From Caballeronia udeis (GTDB taxonomy: Bacteria; Pseudomonadota; Gammaproteobacteria; Burkholderiales; Burkholderiaceae), in assembly GCF_001544555.2 (NCBI RefSeq), contig NZ_FCOK02000003.1:62001-126000 (forward strand): a stretch of DNA of 64,000 nt. Reading direction: 5' to 3'. Positions 8,994 through 18,940 of this stretch are shown here, piece after piece; position 1 is the stretch's first letter; each line of letters starts with the position of its first letter. Made by a program: the position numbers and the translations under genes. Below the pieces are notes generated by a model. That model searched no databases. It was not told the DNA's origin and saw nothing but the letters and a program-made list of their open reading frames with translations.

Positions 8994-9788
8994 ATGCCTA
9001 ACATCGACAACACCGACAACCCTGAAAGCCACGAGAACAACCCGCTCTCGCATCTGTTCGATAACAACCTGAAGTGGGTCGATCGCAAGCTCTCGGAAGA
9101 CGCTGAATATTTCTCCCGCCTGGCGCATCAGCAAGCGCCCGAATATCTGTGGATCGGGTGCTCGGACTCACGCGTGCCGGCCAACCAGATCATCGGCTTG
9201 CCGCCGGGCGAGGTGTTTGTACACAGGAACATCGCGAACGTGGTCGTTCACTCGGACCTCAACTGCTTGTCCGTGATCCAGTTCGCGGTCGACCTGCTGA
9301 AGGTCAAGCACATCATGGTGGTCGGGCACTACGGCTGTTCCGGCGTCGGCGCGGCGCTCGTGGGCCGGCGCGTGGGCCTTGCGGACAACTGGCTGCGCCA
9401 CGTGGAAGACGTGCGCGACAAGCACTCCGCGCTGCTCGAGGAATGGCCGATGGGCGTCGCGCGGAACCGTCGGCTGGTGGAGCTGAACACCATCGAGCAG
9501 ACGGTGAACGTGTGCCATACGACCATCCTGCGCGATGCCTGGGCACGTGGTCAGGAGATCACGGTGCACGGCTGGACCTACGGCGTGCACGACGGCCGTG
9601 TGCGCAACATGGGCATGATGATCAGCGGGCCGGAGGAAGTTGAACCGACCTACCAGCGATGCATCGCGGCGCTGGCGCGCGGTGGCGCGCACTCATCGGA
9701 GAACGATGTGCTCGCCTCCGATGCCGCCCGCCTAGGCGATGTCCCGGCTATTGTGAAAGGTGTGATCAAGGAGCTGAAACATGACTGA
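8994..9788 (+). CDS. can: beta-class carbonic anhydrase
   Basis: Interconverts CO2 and bicarbonate in the cytoplasm. The 264-residue protein has all zinc and catalytic residues of beta-CAs: Cys56, Asp58 and Arg60 in CSDSRVPA, and His112 and Cys115 in HYGCSGV. It is somewhat longer than E. coli Can (220) through N- and C-terminal tails. It overlaps the thiolase start by eight bases, so the two are probably translated together. Together with aceK and the acyl-CoA enzymes nearby this could supply bicarbonate to biotin-dependent carboxylases, but that link is inference. Confidence 0.95.
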   Translation: MPNIDNTDNPESHENNPLSHLFDNNLKWVDRKLSEDAEYFSRLAHQQAPEYLWIGCSDSRVPANQIIGLPPGEVFVHRNIANVVVHSDLNCLSVIQFAVDLLKVKHIMVVGHYGCSGVGAALVGRRVGLADNWLRHVEDVRDKHSALLEEWPMGVARNRRLVELNTIEQTVNVCHTTILRDAWARGQEITVHGWTYGVHDGRVRNMGMMISGPEEVEPTYQRCIAALARGGAHSSENDVLASDAARLGDVPAIVKGVIKELKHD

Positions 9789-10986
9789 TTCAACGCGTGA
9801 TTTCGTCACTGATCCGGTGGTGATCGTATCGGCTGCGCGTACGCCGATGGCCGCTTTCCAAGGCGACTTCGCCACGGTGACAGCGCCGCAACTCGGCTCG
9901 GTCGCCATCCGCGCCGCCGTGGAGCGTGCCGGCCTCAAACCCGAGCAGATCGAAGAAGCCGTGATGGGTTGCGTGCTGCCCGCCGGACTCGGCCAGGCGC
10001 CCGCGCGGCAAGCCGCGCTTGGAGGAGGCCTGCCGCTGTCCGTCGGCAGCACCACGGTCAACAAGATGTGCGGGTCCGGCATGCGTGCCGCCATGTTCGC
10101 GCACGACATGCTGCTGGCCGGCTCGGCGGACGTGATTGTCGCGGGCGGAATGGAGAGCATGACCAATGCTCCGTATTTGCTGCCTAAAGCGCGCAGCGGC
10201 ATGCGCATGGGCCACGGCCAGGTGCTCGATCATATGTTCCTCGATGGCCTTGAAGACGCGTATGAAAAAGGCCAGCTGATGGGTACGTTCGCGGAGCAAT
10301 GCGCCGGGTCGTACCAGTTTTCGCGGGAAGCGCAGGACGCGTTTGCGGTGGAGTCGCTGCGCCGCGCGAAGCAGGCCAATGAAGACGGTTCGTTCGATTG
10401 GGAAATCGCACCGGTGACGGTCGCGGGACGCAAGGGCGATACCGTTATCGATCACGACGAACAGCCGTTCAAGGCGAATATCGACAAGATTGCTACGCTC
10501 AAACCGGCCTTCGCCAAGGACGGCACGGTAACGGCTGCCAATTCATCGTCTATCTCGGACGGCGCCGCCGCGCTCGTGATGATGCGTGCATCCACGGCGA
10601 AGCGGCTCGGCGTCACGCCGCTCGCGCGAGTGGTCGGGCACAGCACCTTCGCGCAGGAACCGGCGTTGTTCACGACTGCGCCTGTTGGTGCAATCCGCAA
10701 GCTGCTCGGGAAGAACGGCTGGCGCGCGGACGAAGTCGATCTCTTCGAGATCAACGAAGCGTTCGCCGTCGTCACGATGGCCGCCATGCGGGAACACGAC
10801 TTGCCTCACGACAAGGTCAACGTCAACGGCGGCGCGTGTGCGCTCGGGCATCCCATTGGCGCATCGGGCGCGCGGATTCTCGTGACCTTGATCGGCGCGT
10901 TGCGTCAGCGCGGATTGAAACGCGGCGTGGCGAGCTTGTGCATCGGCGGCGGAGAAGCGACGGCGATGGGTATCGAACTGGTATAG
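9781..10986 (+). CDS. acetyl-CoA C-acetyltransferase (thiolase)
   Basis: A 401-residue degradative or biosynthetic thiolase that joins or splits acetyl-CoA units. The nucleophilic Cys sits in NKMCGSGMRAAM, the His in NEAFAVVTMAAM and GGACALGHPIGASGAR, and the second Cys in SLCIGGGEATAMGIEL. It begins within the last eight bases of the carbonic anhydrase gene. In Burkholderia this locus (MerR regulator, aceK, thiolase) is tied to fatty or branched-chain acid catabolism, where the enzyme would handle acetoacetyl-CoA. The exact chain-length preference cannot be told. Confidence 0.95.
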   Translation: MTDSTRDFVTDPVVIVSAARTPMAAFQGDFATVTAPQLGSVAIRAAVERAGLKPEQIEEAVMGCVLPAGLGQAPARQAALGGGLPLSVGSTTVNKMCGSGMRAAMFAHDMLLAGSADVIVAGGMESMTNAPYLLPKARSGMRMGHGQVLDHMFLDGLEDAYEKGQLMGTFAEQCAGSYQFSREAQDAFAVESLRRAKQANEDGSFDWEIAPVTVAGRKGDTVIDHDEQPFKANIDKIATLKPAFAKDGTVTAANSSSISDGAAALVMMRASTAKRLGVTPLARVVGHSTFAQEPALFTTAPVGAIRKLLGKNGWRADEVDLFEINEAFAVVTMAAMREHDLPHDKVNVNGGACALGHPIGASGARILVTLIGALRQRGLKRGVASLCIGGGEATAMGIELV

Positions 10987-11011
10987 AGCAGCGTGCAGGA
11001 GAAAGAAAGTC

Positions 11012-11689
11012 ATGAAAACCGTATTGATCATGGGCGCATCGCGCGGGCTCGGCCACGAATTCGCGCGAGCCTATTGCCGCGACGGCTGGCGCGTGCTTGC
11101 CACCGCTCGCAACGCGGCGTCGCTGGAAGCACTCGACGCCATGGGCGCAAAAACCTTCTCCGTCGATACAACCCAGCCCGAGCAGATCGCGGCGCTGGGC
11201 TGGCAACTCGATGGCGAGAAACTGGATGTCGCGATCATCGTGTCGGGCGTGTACGGTCCGCGAACCGAACACGTGGAAACCGTGCTGTCGGAGGATTTCG
11301 ATCAGGTCATGCACACCAATGTCCGCGGCCCGATGCAACTGTTGCCCATTCTCCTGCCGCTCACCGACGCTGCGCATGGCGTGCTCGCGGTGGTTTCGAG
11401 CAAGATGGGCGGTATCGCGGAGATGAACGGGACGGCGGGCTGGCTGTATCGCGTGAGCAAGGCCGCGGTGAATGCGGCGTTGAAGGCGGCGTCGCTGGAG
11501 GTGCGCGGCTCGACTTGCATCGCGCTGCATCCGGGATGGGTGCGCACCGAAATGGGCGGCTCGTCGGCGGCGATCGAACCGGCGCACAGCATTTCCGGAA
11601 TGCGCGCGGTGATTGCGGCGGCCGCCGCGAACCCCAGGAAATTCAACGGCTCGTTCGTGCAGTACGACGGTACGCCGCTCGCGTGGTGA
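11012..11689 (+). CDS. short-chain dehydrogenase/reductase
   Basis: A 225-residue SDR with an N-terminal Rossmann fold: cofactor motif GASRGLG at residues 8-14 and the catalytic Tyr-x3-Lys in YRVSKAAVN near residue 147, with a Ser in VSSKMGG upstream. The spacing to the thiolase is 25 bases and to the GST about 60, so it probably shares their transcript. The csgA-like short SDRs have many substrates; none can be named here. Confidence 0.92.
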   Translation: MKTVLIMGASRGLGHEFARAYCRDGWRVLATARNAASLEALDAMGAKTFSVDTTQPEQIAALGWQLDGEKLDVAIIVSGVYGPRTEHVETVLSEDFDQVMHTNVRGPMQLLPILLPLTDAAHGVLAVVSSKMGGIAEMNGTAGWLYRVSKAAVNAALKAASLEVRGSTCIALHPGWVRTEMGGSSAAIEPAHSISGMRAVIAAAAANPRKFNGSFVQYDGTPLAW

Positions 11690-11749
11690 GTGCTGTACAT
11701 TAGTACGGCTTCCGAAGTGAGTGCTTCAATCATACAAAGAGGACATGAG

Positions 11750-12358
11750 GTGGCATATCAGGTGCATGGCGTGGCGTCGTCGGGGAATTGCTACAAGGTC
11801 CGGCTTGCATTGGAGCAATTGCGGCGGCCGTATGTATGGCATGAAGTGGACATGATGAACGGCGCCACGCGCACCGAGGCGTTTCGTCAGTTGAATCCGA
11901 ACGGCAAGGTGCCGGTGCTGCAGATCGATGAGCACACATGCCTGTTCGAATCGGACGCGATCCTGTATTACCTCGCCGAAGGCACCCCGCTGCTGCCCAC
12001 GGACCGTCTTTCGCGAGCGCGTGTCCTGCAATGGATGTTCTTCGAGCAATACAGCCACGAGCCCAACATTGCGGTCGCGCGCTTCATTCTTCAGTTCGTC
12101 AAACACCCTGACGATCCTCGCCTGCCCGAGAAAACCGCCGGTTCGTATCGCGCGCTCGATGTGATGGAAACGCATCTCGCCACGCGAACCTATTTCGTCG
12201 ATGAGCAATACACCATCGCGGACATTGCGCTGTATGCGTACACCCATGTCGCCGATGAAGCCAACCTGGACCTCGGCCGGTATCCGGCCATTCGCGCATG
12301 GCTGGCGCGCGTGAAGGCGCAGCCGCGACACATCGAGATGCCGGGCGTCGACCTATGA
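11750..12358 (+). CDS. glutathione S-transferase family protein
   Basis: About 202 residues with the two GST domains. The N-terminal thioredoxin-like fold has SSGNCYKVRLALEQL (the active-site Ser/Cys region) and NPNGKVPVLQID (cis-Pro); the ESDAILYYLAEGTPLLP block follows. The C-terminal helical domain carries YTIADIALYAYTHVADE. A GTG at 11750 with AGAGGA six bases upstream gives the family-like start; an earlier GTG at 11690, right after the SDR stop, adds 20 residues without family character. The stop overlaps the next gene in ATGA. Confidence 0.9.
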   Translation: MAYQVHGVASSGNCYKVRLALEQLRRPYVWHEVDMMNGATRTEAFRQLNPNGKVPVLQIDEHTCLFESDAILYYLAEGTPLLPTDRLSRARVLQWMFFEQYSHEPNIAVARFILQFVKHPDDPRLPEKTAGSYRALDVMETHLATRTYFVDEQYTIADIALYAYTHVADEANLDLGRYPAIRAWLARVKAQPRHIEMPGVDL

Positions 12359-12777
12359 AGCAAGCCGGTGAATGCCCGTGCGGCGGCGCGTCGCCGGGAT
12401 CGGGCAGCGCTAAACGTCCGCCGGGCTACGTGGAATGCTGCGGGCGGTTCATAGAAGGAGGCGCACCGGCGGGCAACGCAATGGAACTGATGCGTTCACG
12501 CTACACCGCCTACGTGCTCGGCAACACAGCGTATCTGCGCGCAACCTGGGCCGCTGCCACCTGCCCCCGCGACCTGGAAACCTCCGCCGATTCCGCCACC
12601 CACTGGCTCGGCTTACAGATAAAACGCCACACGCCTATTGACGCTGATCACGCCGAGGTCGAATTTGTCGCTCGATACAAGCTCGGCGGCCGGGCCTTCC
12701 GCTTGCATGAGACGAGCAGTTTCGAACGCGATGCCGCCGGCCAGTGGCGTTATGTCGACGGTGATCTCCGCGATTGA
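12355..12777 (+). CDS. YchJ-like SEC-C motif protein
   Basis: A 140-residue protein of the YchJ/UPF0225 family. It opens with the zinc-binding SEC-C-like Cys cluster CPCGG...CCGRFIEGG and continues with MELMRSRYTAYVLGNTAYLRATW and an NTF2-like domain (VEFVARYKLGGRAFRLHETSSFER). Function of the family is unknown. The ATG overlaps the GST stop codon (ATGA), so the two are translationally coupled. An earlier in-frame start inside the GST gene is rejected. Confidence 0.9.
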   Translation: MKQAGECPCGGASPGSGSAKRPPGYVECCGRFIEGGAPAGNAMELMRSRYTAYVLGNTAYLRATWAAATCPRDLETSADSATHWLGLQIKRHTPIDADHAEVEFVARYKLGGRAFRLHETSSFERDAAGQWRYVDGDLRD

Positions 12778-13138
12778 AACGTCGTAGCGACGAGTCTGCC
12801 TGCATCGACGGCAATAATTTCCTTAACGTCCGCTTTCGCCAAAAATTAGTGTGCCGCGCGGGTACTTTCTAATTGCGCCTATTCATTTTGTCCGGGTACC
12901 CTAGCTTTTCGCCAGTCGCTGGCGAATGATATTAAGTTGCTGTTTCATAAGCCAAATATCCGTCAGCGCGTCGGTGTTGCGTATTGAAGCCCATTGTCTT
13001 GTCTATTCGGGACATGACTTGACGATCCAACCAGCGATACTGATTGACAGTACAGGCGCGCGGATCGATGGATCGTGACAATAAGCTGGCTCGCGCTTTG
13101 GGAAATCAGCCGGGTCGAGAGTGGGTGGGGTTTCGGGG
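12778..13138 (+). other. intergenic region before secreted hydrolase
   Basis: No gene seen. The stretch from 12830 to 12960 is AT-rich for this genome and probably carries the promoter of the hydrolase. A perfect 8-base inverted repeat with a TCG centre (12908-12915 and 12919-12926, TTCGCCAG/CTGGCGAA) could be an operator. Confidence 0.4.
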
Positions 13139-14380
13139 ATGGCATTTAGGCATGTGTTGTCAGGTTGTGTAATGGCGTGTGCGCTCGCGGCGATGTCCGC
13201 CGCGGCGCTTGCAGATCCGTTCGCGGGTGCGCAGCAGTACGCGAAGCTCGAGGCTCCTGCTTTCGGCACGGTGCCGCAGTCGCTCGGCTCCTCCCTTCCG
13301 GTTGTTGAGGCAAACCTCAACGAGTCCGTCATAGAAGTACCTTCAGGCGACGTCTCGCTTGAAACCACCATTTTCAAACCTGATGGCCCGGGTCCATTCC
13401 CCATGGTCGTCTTCAATCACGGCAAGCTTCCGGGCAATGCGCATGACCAGCCCCGCGCCCGTCCGATCGCGTTTGCGCGCGAGTTCGTGCGCCATGGGTA
13501 TGTGGTCGTCGTGCCGAATCGTCGTGGCTTTGCGGGATCGGGCGGCGAATATACCGGCAACGGTTGCGATGTCGAAGCCAATGGTTTCACGCAGGCACGT
13601 GACGTGGCGGCCACGGTGGCTTACATGGACAAACAACCGTTTGTCGACAGCGAGCATGTGGTGGTGGCGGGCGCTTCGCACGGCGGGCTGGTGACCATGG
13701 CGTATGGCGCTCGCGACGCGCGTGAGGCGAAGGGCGTGCGTGGCCTGATCAATTTCTCCGGTGGCCTTCGTCAGGACGAGTGTCCTGGCTGGCAGAAAAA
13801 CCTGACGAGCGCGTTTGGTGAGTACGGTGAGCATGTGAAGTTGCCGTCGTTGTGGATGTACGGGAGCAACGACTCTGTATGGCAGGGCAACTTGCCTGAT
13901 GAAATGTTTGCTTCATATAGCGCGCACGGCGCCCAGGCCGACATGGTGAATTTCGGCGCTTACAAGAACGATGCGCATCGGCTGGTTGGGGATCGTGACG
14001 GTGTGTCGATCTGGTGGCCGCGGGTGAAGACGTTCCTGGCCGGTATTGGCATGCCGACGGATCGTGAGTATCAGGTTTCGGATCCGCAGGCGCCTTCGCC
14101 GACGGGCTACGCCAGCGTTGACGCGGTGACCGCGGTGCCGTTCCTCGATGAACATGGCCGCGAAGGTTACCAAAACTTTCTGCATCAGTATTCGAGCCGC
14201 GCGTTCGCGGTGTCGGATTCGGGTGCGTGGTCGTGGGCGGAAGGGGGCGATGACCCCGTGGCGGTGGCGTTGGCGGGATGCCAGAAGCAGAGCAGCGATC
14301 CATGCCGGTTGTATGCCGTCAATAATGCGGTGGTCTGGAACGATCGCAATGTCAGTCAGACGCAGACGGCGTCGCGATAA
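13139..14380 (+). CDS. exported alpha/beta hydrolase (dienelactone-hydrolase-like)
   Basis: A 413-residue protein with an N-terminal signal peptide (VLSGCVMACALAAMSAAALA, cleavage before DPFAG) and an alpha/beta-hydrolase core. The oxyanion block FNHGKLPGN is near residue 100, RRGFAGSGGEY follows, the nucleophile elbow is GASHGGLV (Ser about residue 182), the acid is in YGSNDSVW and the catalytic His in KNDAHRLV. The C-terminal ~100 residues form an extra domain with two Cys (CQKQSSDPC). It would act in the periplasm or outside as an esterase or peptidase; substrate unknown. It stands alone between two non-coding regions. Confidence 0.88.
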   Translation: MAFRHVLSGCVMACALAAMSAAALADPFAGAQQYAKLEAPAFGTVPQSLGSSLPVVEANLNESVIEVPSGDVSLETTIFKPDGPGPFPMVVFNHGKLPGNAHDQPRARPIAFAREFVRHGYVVVVPNRRGFAGSGGEYTGNGCDVEANGFTQARDVAATVAYMDKQPFVDSEHVVVAGASHGGLVTMAYGARDAREAKGVRGLINFSGGLRQDECPGWQKNLTSAFGEYGEHVKLPSLWMYGSNDSVWQGNLPDEMFASYSAHGAQADMVNFGAYKNDAHRLVGDRDGVSIWWPRVKTFLAGIGMPTDREYQVSDPQAPSPTGYASVDAVTAVPFLDEHGREGYQNFLHQYSSRAFAVSDSGAWSWAEGGDDPVAVALAGCQKQSSDPCRLYAVNNAVVWNDRNVSQTQTASR

Positions 14381-14742
14381 TGCCTTTGGTTGGGTGGCTG
14401 GAGGCGTTCGCTGCTCCGGCTGCAGACAAGCCCGCCTTGACTGAAACGGCCCGAAAAGCGCCCCGCGCTGTGCGCGTACAGCTCGGCACGAAATAGCAAA
14501 CACCCTCTCCGCCCGAGCGCAAACGAAAAACCTCCTGCAGGGCACCTGCGGGAAATAGCCTCTGAACCCCGCAAAGACCCTCCACGATAAGCGAAGTTAG
14601 CCGCGTCGCCACGTAATCGCCAAACGCGTCTCACGTCCACCGCAGGTCCCCGTGCGCCTCAAAATCGAATCCCGCGACGAATTTAGAGATAATTGGTGCT
14701 CAGCGAAACACCGAGTCGCGCACATCGAGATCGAGAAACCCC
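14381..14742. repeat. non-coding stretch, possible interspersed repeat
   Basis: No convincing gene. The minus strand from 14640 to 14352 is open in two overlapping frames, one giving FRLRSGGEGVCYFVPSCT and CTRTARGAFRAVSVKAGL. I recall near-identical peptides recurring as short spurious proteins in many Burkholderia and Paraburkholderia intergenic regions, which would make this a dispersed repeat rather than a gene. That is memory-based inference; only one copy is in this window. Confidence 0.35.
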
Positions 14743-15540
14743 ATGACCGATGCAATGAACCTGCAGCGCCTGAAAGTCACCGTCGACGGCTACGTGGCAC
14801 GCGTCACACTCGATCGCCCCGACGTCCGCAATGCCTTCGACGAAGCCACTATCGTCGAATTGACAGCGGCATTCCGCGCGCTCGCCGACGATGCCTCCGT
14901 CCGCGTCATCATCCTCGCGGCGAACGGCCCGGCATTCTGCGCCGGCGCCGACCTCAACTGGATGAAACGCATGGCTGCGTACTCGGACGCGGAAAATCGC
15001 GCCGATGCACTCGGCCTCGCCACCATGCTCAACACCCTCTACGCATGCAGCAAACCCGTGATCGCGCAGGTCCAGGGTGACGCGTATGCGGGTGGCATGG
15101 GCTTGGTCGCCGTCGCCGACATGGCAATCTGCGCGGATTCAGCGCACTTCTGTTTGTCCGAGGCGAAGCTCGGGCTGATGCCCGCCACCATCGCGCCGTA
15201 CGTGATCCGGGCAATAGGCGCGCGCGCGTCGCACAGATACTTCGTGACCGCCGAACGTTTCGATGCAGCCGAAGCGCTGCGCATCGGCCTCGTCCATCAG
15301 GTCGTTGCGGCAGACGCGCTCAATGCCGCTGTCGATGCCGTCGCGGCCGCGATCGTCGCCAATAGCCCGAACGCCGTGCGCGAGTGCAAGCAGCTCGTCG
15401 TCGATCTGGCGGACAAGCCAATCGATGAAACGCTGATCTCGGACACCGCCGACCGTATCGCACGAATCCGCGCCTCGGACGAAGGGCGCGAAGGCGTGCG
15501 CAGTTTTCTGGAAAAGCGCAAGCCGTCGTGGCTTGCCTGA
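14743..15540 (+). CDS. enoyl-CoA hydratase/isomerase, methylglutaconyl-CoA hydratase-like
   Basis: A 265-residue crotonase-fold enzyme. The oxyanion-hole motif FCAGADLNWMKRMAAYSDAE and the second loop DAYAGGMGLVAVADM with a Glu in LSEAKLGLMPA are visible. The wording around LNWMKRM is characteristic of LiuC-type methylglutaconyl-CoA hydratases of the leucine pathway, which form HMG-CoA, the substrate of the lyase encoded at 23612. It is not in an operon with other liu genes here; bioA begins just behind it, its candidate starts lying from 8 bases inside to 65 bases after this gene. Confidence 0.9.
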   Translation: MTDAMNLQRLKVTVDGYVARVTLDRPDVRNAFDEATIVELTAAFRALADDASVRVIILAANGPAFCAGADLNWMKRMAAYSDAENRADALGLATMLNTLYACSKPVIAQVQGDAYAGGMGLVAVADMAICADSAHFCLSEAKLGLMPATIAPYVIRAIGARASHRYFVTAERFDAAEALRIGLVHQVVAADALNAAVDAVAAAIVANSPNAVRECKQLVVDLADKPIDETLISDTADRIARIRASDEGREGVRSFLEKRKPSWLA

Positions 15541-15604
15541 ATGTGATCGGGAGCGGCGCCTGAATTCGCCCAAGCGCATGATTGGCCGCTCCCCTGGAGT
15601 CGTT

Positions 15605-16966
15605 TTGAACCTGAACAACCCGCCAAAGCCTGCACCCGATGACTGGGTTGCACGCTCGCTACGCGCCGTATGGCACCCCTGCACGCAAATGAAACATCAC
15701 GAGCGCACACCGCTTGTGCCCATCGCGCGCGGCAAGGGCGCGTGGCTCTATGACCACGACGGCCAGCGCTATCTCGACGCCATCAGCTCGTGGTGGGTCA
15801 ACCTCTTCGGCCACGCGAACCCTCACATCAATGCCGCGCTGAAGGATCAACTCGACACGCTCGAACACGCCATGCTCGCCGGTTGCACGCACGAACCCGC
15901 CGTCCTGCTCGCCGAGCGTCTGCACGCGCTGACGCAGCACACGCTGGGCCATGCGTTCTTCGCTTCCGACGGCGCATCGGCAGTTGAAATCGCGTTGAAA
16001 ATGAGCTTCCACTTCTGGCGCAACACCGGCCACGCGGAGAAGTGCGAGTTCGTCTGCCTGGCGAACAGCTATCACGGCGAAACCATCGGCGCGCTCGGGG
16101 TGACCGACGTCGCGTTATTCAAGGACGCCTACGATCCGCTGATTCGCCATGCGCACGTAGTGACGTCGCCGGATGCGCGCCAGGCCCGTGAAGGCGAGAC
16201 AGCACGTGATGTCGCGCAACGCGCGCTCGCCGATATGAAAACGCTGTTCGACGCCCGTGCCTCGCAGCTTGCAGCCGTGATCGTCGAGCCGCTGGTTCAA
16301 TGCGCGGCCGGCATGGCGATGCACGATCCGTCGTATTTGAAGGGCCTACGTGTTTTGTGCGATGACTACGGCGTGCATCTCATCGCCGATGAAATCGCTG
16401 TCGGATGTGGTCGCGGCGGCACGTTCTTCGCATGCGAACAAGCTGCGATCTGGCCGGATTTCCTGTGTCTGTCGAAGGGAATCAGTGGCGGGTATTTGCC
16501 GTTATCCATCGTGCTTACCCGCGATGAAATCTACGCCGCGTTCTACGACGACGACATGACGCGCGGTTTCCTCCACTCGCATTCATACACGGGTAATCCG
16601 CTCGCGTGCCGGGCCGCCCTCGCGACGCTCGACCTGTTCGAAAGCGCTAACGTGCTTGAAGAGAACCGCCGGAAATCGTCTGTGTTGCGCGCTGCGCTGA
16701 GTCCGCTGCAAGATCATCCGCACGTCAGGAACCTGCGCGAACGCGGCACGATCTTCGCGTTCGATGCGATCATCGAAGACCCGGCCCAGGCACGCTCATT
16801 CTCACGGCGCTTCTTCGAAAAGGCCTTGAAACACGAACTATTGTTGCGACCGATAGGCAAGACCGTCTATCTGATGCCGCCGTACATCCTCAGCGACGAC
16901 GAACTCGCGCTGCTCGCCGAACGCACCCGCACGGTATTCGACGCCACGTTATCGGAGGCTGCATGA
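15605..16966 (+). CDS. bioA: adenosylmethionine-8-amino-7-oxononanoate aminotransferase
   Basis: Catalyses the third step of biotin synthesis, moving an amino group from S-adenosylmethionine to KAPA to give DAPA, with PLP. The class III aminotransferase core is complete: [11 protein letters not shown], the [13 protein letters not shown] block, [16 protein letters not shown], the Asp in [14 protein letters not shown] and the PLP lysine in [14 protein letters not shown]. The start is uncertain: TTG 15605 has GGAG five bases upstream and begins near the usual family N-terminus, while ATG 15578 and the frame opening at 15533 lack a good site. It overlaps bioF by four bases (ATGA). Confidence 0.95.
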   Translation: MNLNNPPKPAPDDWVARSLRAVWHPCTQMKHHERTPLVPIARGKGAWLYDHDGQRYLDAISSWWVNLFGHANPHINAALKDQLDTLEHAMLAGCTHEPAVLLAERLHALTQHTLGHAFFASDGASAVEIALKMSFHFWRNTGHAEKCEFVCLANSYHGETIGALGVTDVALFKDAYDPLIRHAHVVTSPDARQAREGETARDVAQRALADMKTLFDARASQLAAVIVEPLVQCAAGMAMHDPSYLKGLRVLCDDYGVHLIADEIAVGCGRGGTFFACEQAAIWPDFLCLSKGISGGYLPLSIVLTRDEIYAAFYDDDMTRGFLHSHSYTGNPLACRAALATLDLFESANVLEENRRKSSVLRAALSPLQDHPHVRNLRERGTIFAFDAIIEDPAQARSFSRRFFEKALKHELLLRPIGKTVYLMPPYILSDDELALLAERTRTVFDATLSEAA

Positions 16967-18183
16967 GCACTACATCGCCCGCTCTTTTCAAGACCCTTGA
17001 ACAAGGGCTCGCCGATATCGAGCGCAACGGCTTGCGTCGTCGCCGACGCATCGCCGACAGCGCCTGCGCCGCTCACATGACGGTGGATGGACGCGAGATC
17101 ATCGGCTTTGCAAGCAACGATTACCTCGGGCTCGCCGCGCACGAAACCTTGCGCGAAGCGCTTGCGGAAGGCGCGCGAAAATACGGCGCGGGAAGCGGCG
17201 GATCGCATCTGCTCGGCGGCCATTCGCGCGCGCATGCGAAGCTCGAAGACGACCTCGCAGCATTCTCCGGCGGATTCGTCGACCAGGCGCGAGCGCTGTA
17301 CTTCAGCACCGGCTACATGGCGAATCTCGCGACGTTGACCACGCTAGGCGCTGTGAGCAAGTCAGGCGGCCGCGATACGCTGATGTTCTGCGACGCGTTG
17401 AACCACGCATCGCTGATCGATGGCGCGCGTTTGTCGCGTGCGGAAATTCGCATCTATCCTCACGCTGACGCCGAAGCACTCGGCGCAATGCTAGAAGCAT
17501 CCGCGAATGACGCCGGCACGAAGATCATCGTCACGGATTCCGTGTTCAGCATGGACGGCGATATCGCCCCGCTTGCACGGCTGCTCGAGCTGGCGGAGCG
17601 TCATGGCGCATGGCTGGTTGTCGACGATGCGCACGGCTTCGGCGTGCTGGGTCCGCAAGGCCGCGGCGCGCTGGCCGAGGCTGCGTTGCGCTCCCCGCAT
17701 CTCGTGTACGTCGGCACGCTGGGCAAGGCGGCGGGCGTTTCCGGGGCGTTCGTGATCGCGCATGAAACGGTGATCGAATGGTTCGTGCAGCGCGCGCGGC
17801 CGTACATCTTTACGACGGCATCGGCGCCGGCCGTGGCGCACGCGGTATCGGCGAGTTTGAAGATTATCGAAGGGCAGGAAGGCGACGCAAGGCGTGCGCA
17901 TCTCGCGACGTTGATCGAGAGTACGCGGGCCATGCTAAAGCGCACGCGATGGTCGCCCGTGGATTCGCATACGGCGGTTCAGCCGTTGATTATCGGTGGC
18001 AATGAAGAGACGCTGAAGCTTGCCGCCGCACTCGATGAATACCGCATGTGGGTGCCCGCCATCCGGCCGCCGACCGTTCCGGTTGGCACATCGCGCCTGC
18101 GCATTTCGCTTTCGGCGGCGCATAGCCACGACGACCTCGCCAAGCTCGACGAGGCACTGCAAACCTTGAGCAACCGATCATGA
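16963..18183 (+). CDS. bioF: 8-amino-7-oxononanoate synthase
   Basis: Condenses pimeloyl-thioester with L-alanine to KAPA. The 406-residue alpha-oxoamine synthase shows [12 protein letters not shown], the [19 protein letters not shown] block, [11 protein letters not shown], the Asp-x-x-His pair [12 protein letters not shown] and the PLP lysine in [14 protein letters not shown]. It overlaps bioA (start) and bioD (end) by four bases each, so the three are translationally coupled. Confidence 0.97.
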   Translation: MSTTSPALFKTLEQGLADIERNGLRRRRRIADSACAAHMTVDGREIIGFASNDYLGLAAHETLREALAEGARKYGAGSGGSHLLGGHSRAHAKLEDDLAAFSGGFVDQARALYFSTGYMANLATLTTLGAVSKSGGRDTLMFCDALNHASLIDGARLSRAEIRIYPHADAEALGAMLEASANDAGTKIIVTDSVFSMDGDIAPLARLLELAERHGAWLVVDDAHGFGVLGPQGRGALAEAALRSPHLVYVGTLGKAAGVSGAFVIAHETVIEWFVQRARPYIFTTASAPAVAHAVSASLKIIEGQEGDARRAHLATLIESTRAMLKRTRWSPVDSHTAVQPLIIGGNEETLKLAAALDEYRMWVPAIRPPTVPVGTSRLRISLSAAHSHDDLAKLDEALQTLSNRS

Positions 18184-18905
18184 CCGCGCCACTCTCGCTC
18201 TTCGTCACCGGCACCGATACCGAGATCGGCAAGACGCTCGTATCCGCTGCGTTGCTGCATGGCTTTGCCGCACTCGGCCTGCGCGCCGCCGCGATGAAAC
18301 CTATCGCGGCGGGCGCGTTCGAGCGCGACGGCGAGTGGCACAACGAAGACGCCGATCAACTCGATGCCGCCGCGAACGTTGCGCTGCCGCCGGCCATACG
18401 CACGCCGTTCCTGCTGAAGGAAGCCGCCGCGCCGCACATTGCGGCGGCACGCGAGAATGTGTCGCTGGATATTGCGCGGATTGTGGAAGCGCATCAGTTC
18501 GCCGTGCAGCAAGCGGACGTGGTCGTGGTGGAAGGCGTGGGCGGATTCCGCGTGCCCCTCACCGATGTCCACGATACCGCCGACCTCGCGTTCGCGTTGA
18601 ACCTGCCGGTCGTGCTGGTGGTCGGCATGCGGCTCGGCTGCATCAGCCATGCGTTGCTGAGCGCTGAAGCCATCGCAGCTCGAGGCTTGCATCTGGTGGG
18701 CTGGGTGGCTAACCAGATCGACCCCGCCATGCTGTTTCCTGCTGAAAACATCGAAGCAATCCGGCTGCGGCTGGACAGTCAATACAACGCGCCGCTGCTC
18801 GGCACCATTCCCCGCCTTACGCCGCCCGATGCTCGCGCGGCCATGGCTTACCTGGATACCTCCCTGCTGCTGGACACGCTTCGTTCAGCCGGCTCGGGCC
18901 AGTAA
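18180..18905 (+). CDS. bioD: dethiobiotin synthetase
   Basis: ATP-dependent closure of the ureido ring from DAPA and CO2. The 241-residue protein starts with the P-loop [19 protein letters not shown] (about residues 7-25), followed by AAMKPIAAG and the [10 protein letters not shown] motif. It is coupled to bioF by an ATGA overlap, with bioB 35 bases downstream. Confidence 0.97.
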   Translation: MTAPLSLFVTGTDTEIGKTLVSAALLHGFAALGLRAAAMKPIAAGAFERDGEWHNEDADQLDAAANVALPPAIRTPFLLKEAAAPHIAAARENVSLDIARIVEAHQFAVQQADVVVVEGVGGFRVPLTDVHDTADLAFALNLPVVLVVGMRLGCISHALLSAEAIAARGLHLVGWVANQIDPAMLFPAENIEAIRLRLDSQYNAPLLGTIPRLTPPDARAAMAYLDTSLLLDTLRSAGSGQ

Positions 18906-18940
18906 TTCATCGTTATCTGCAAAACGAAAAGGATCCTCAC

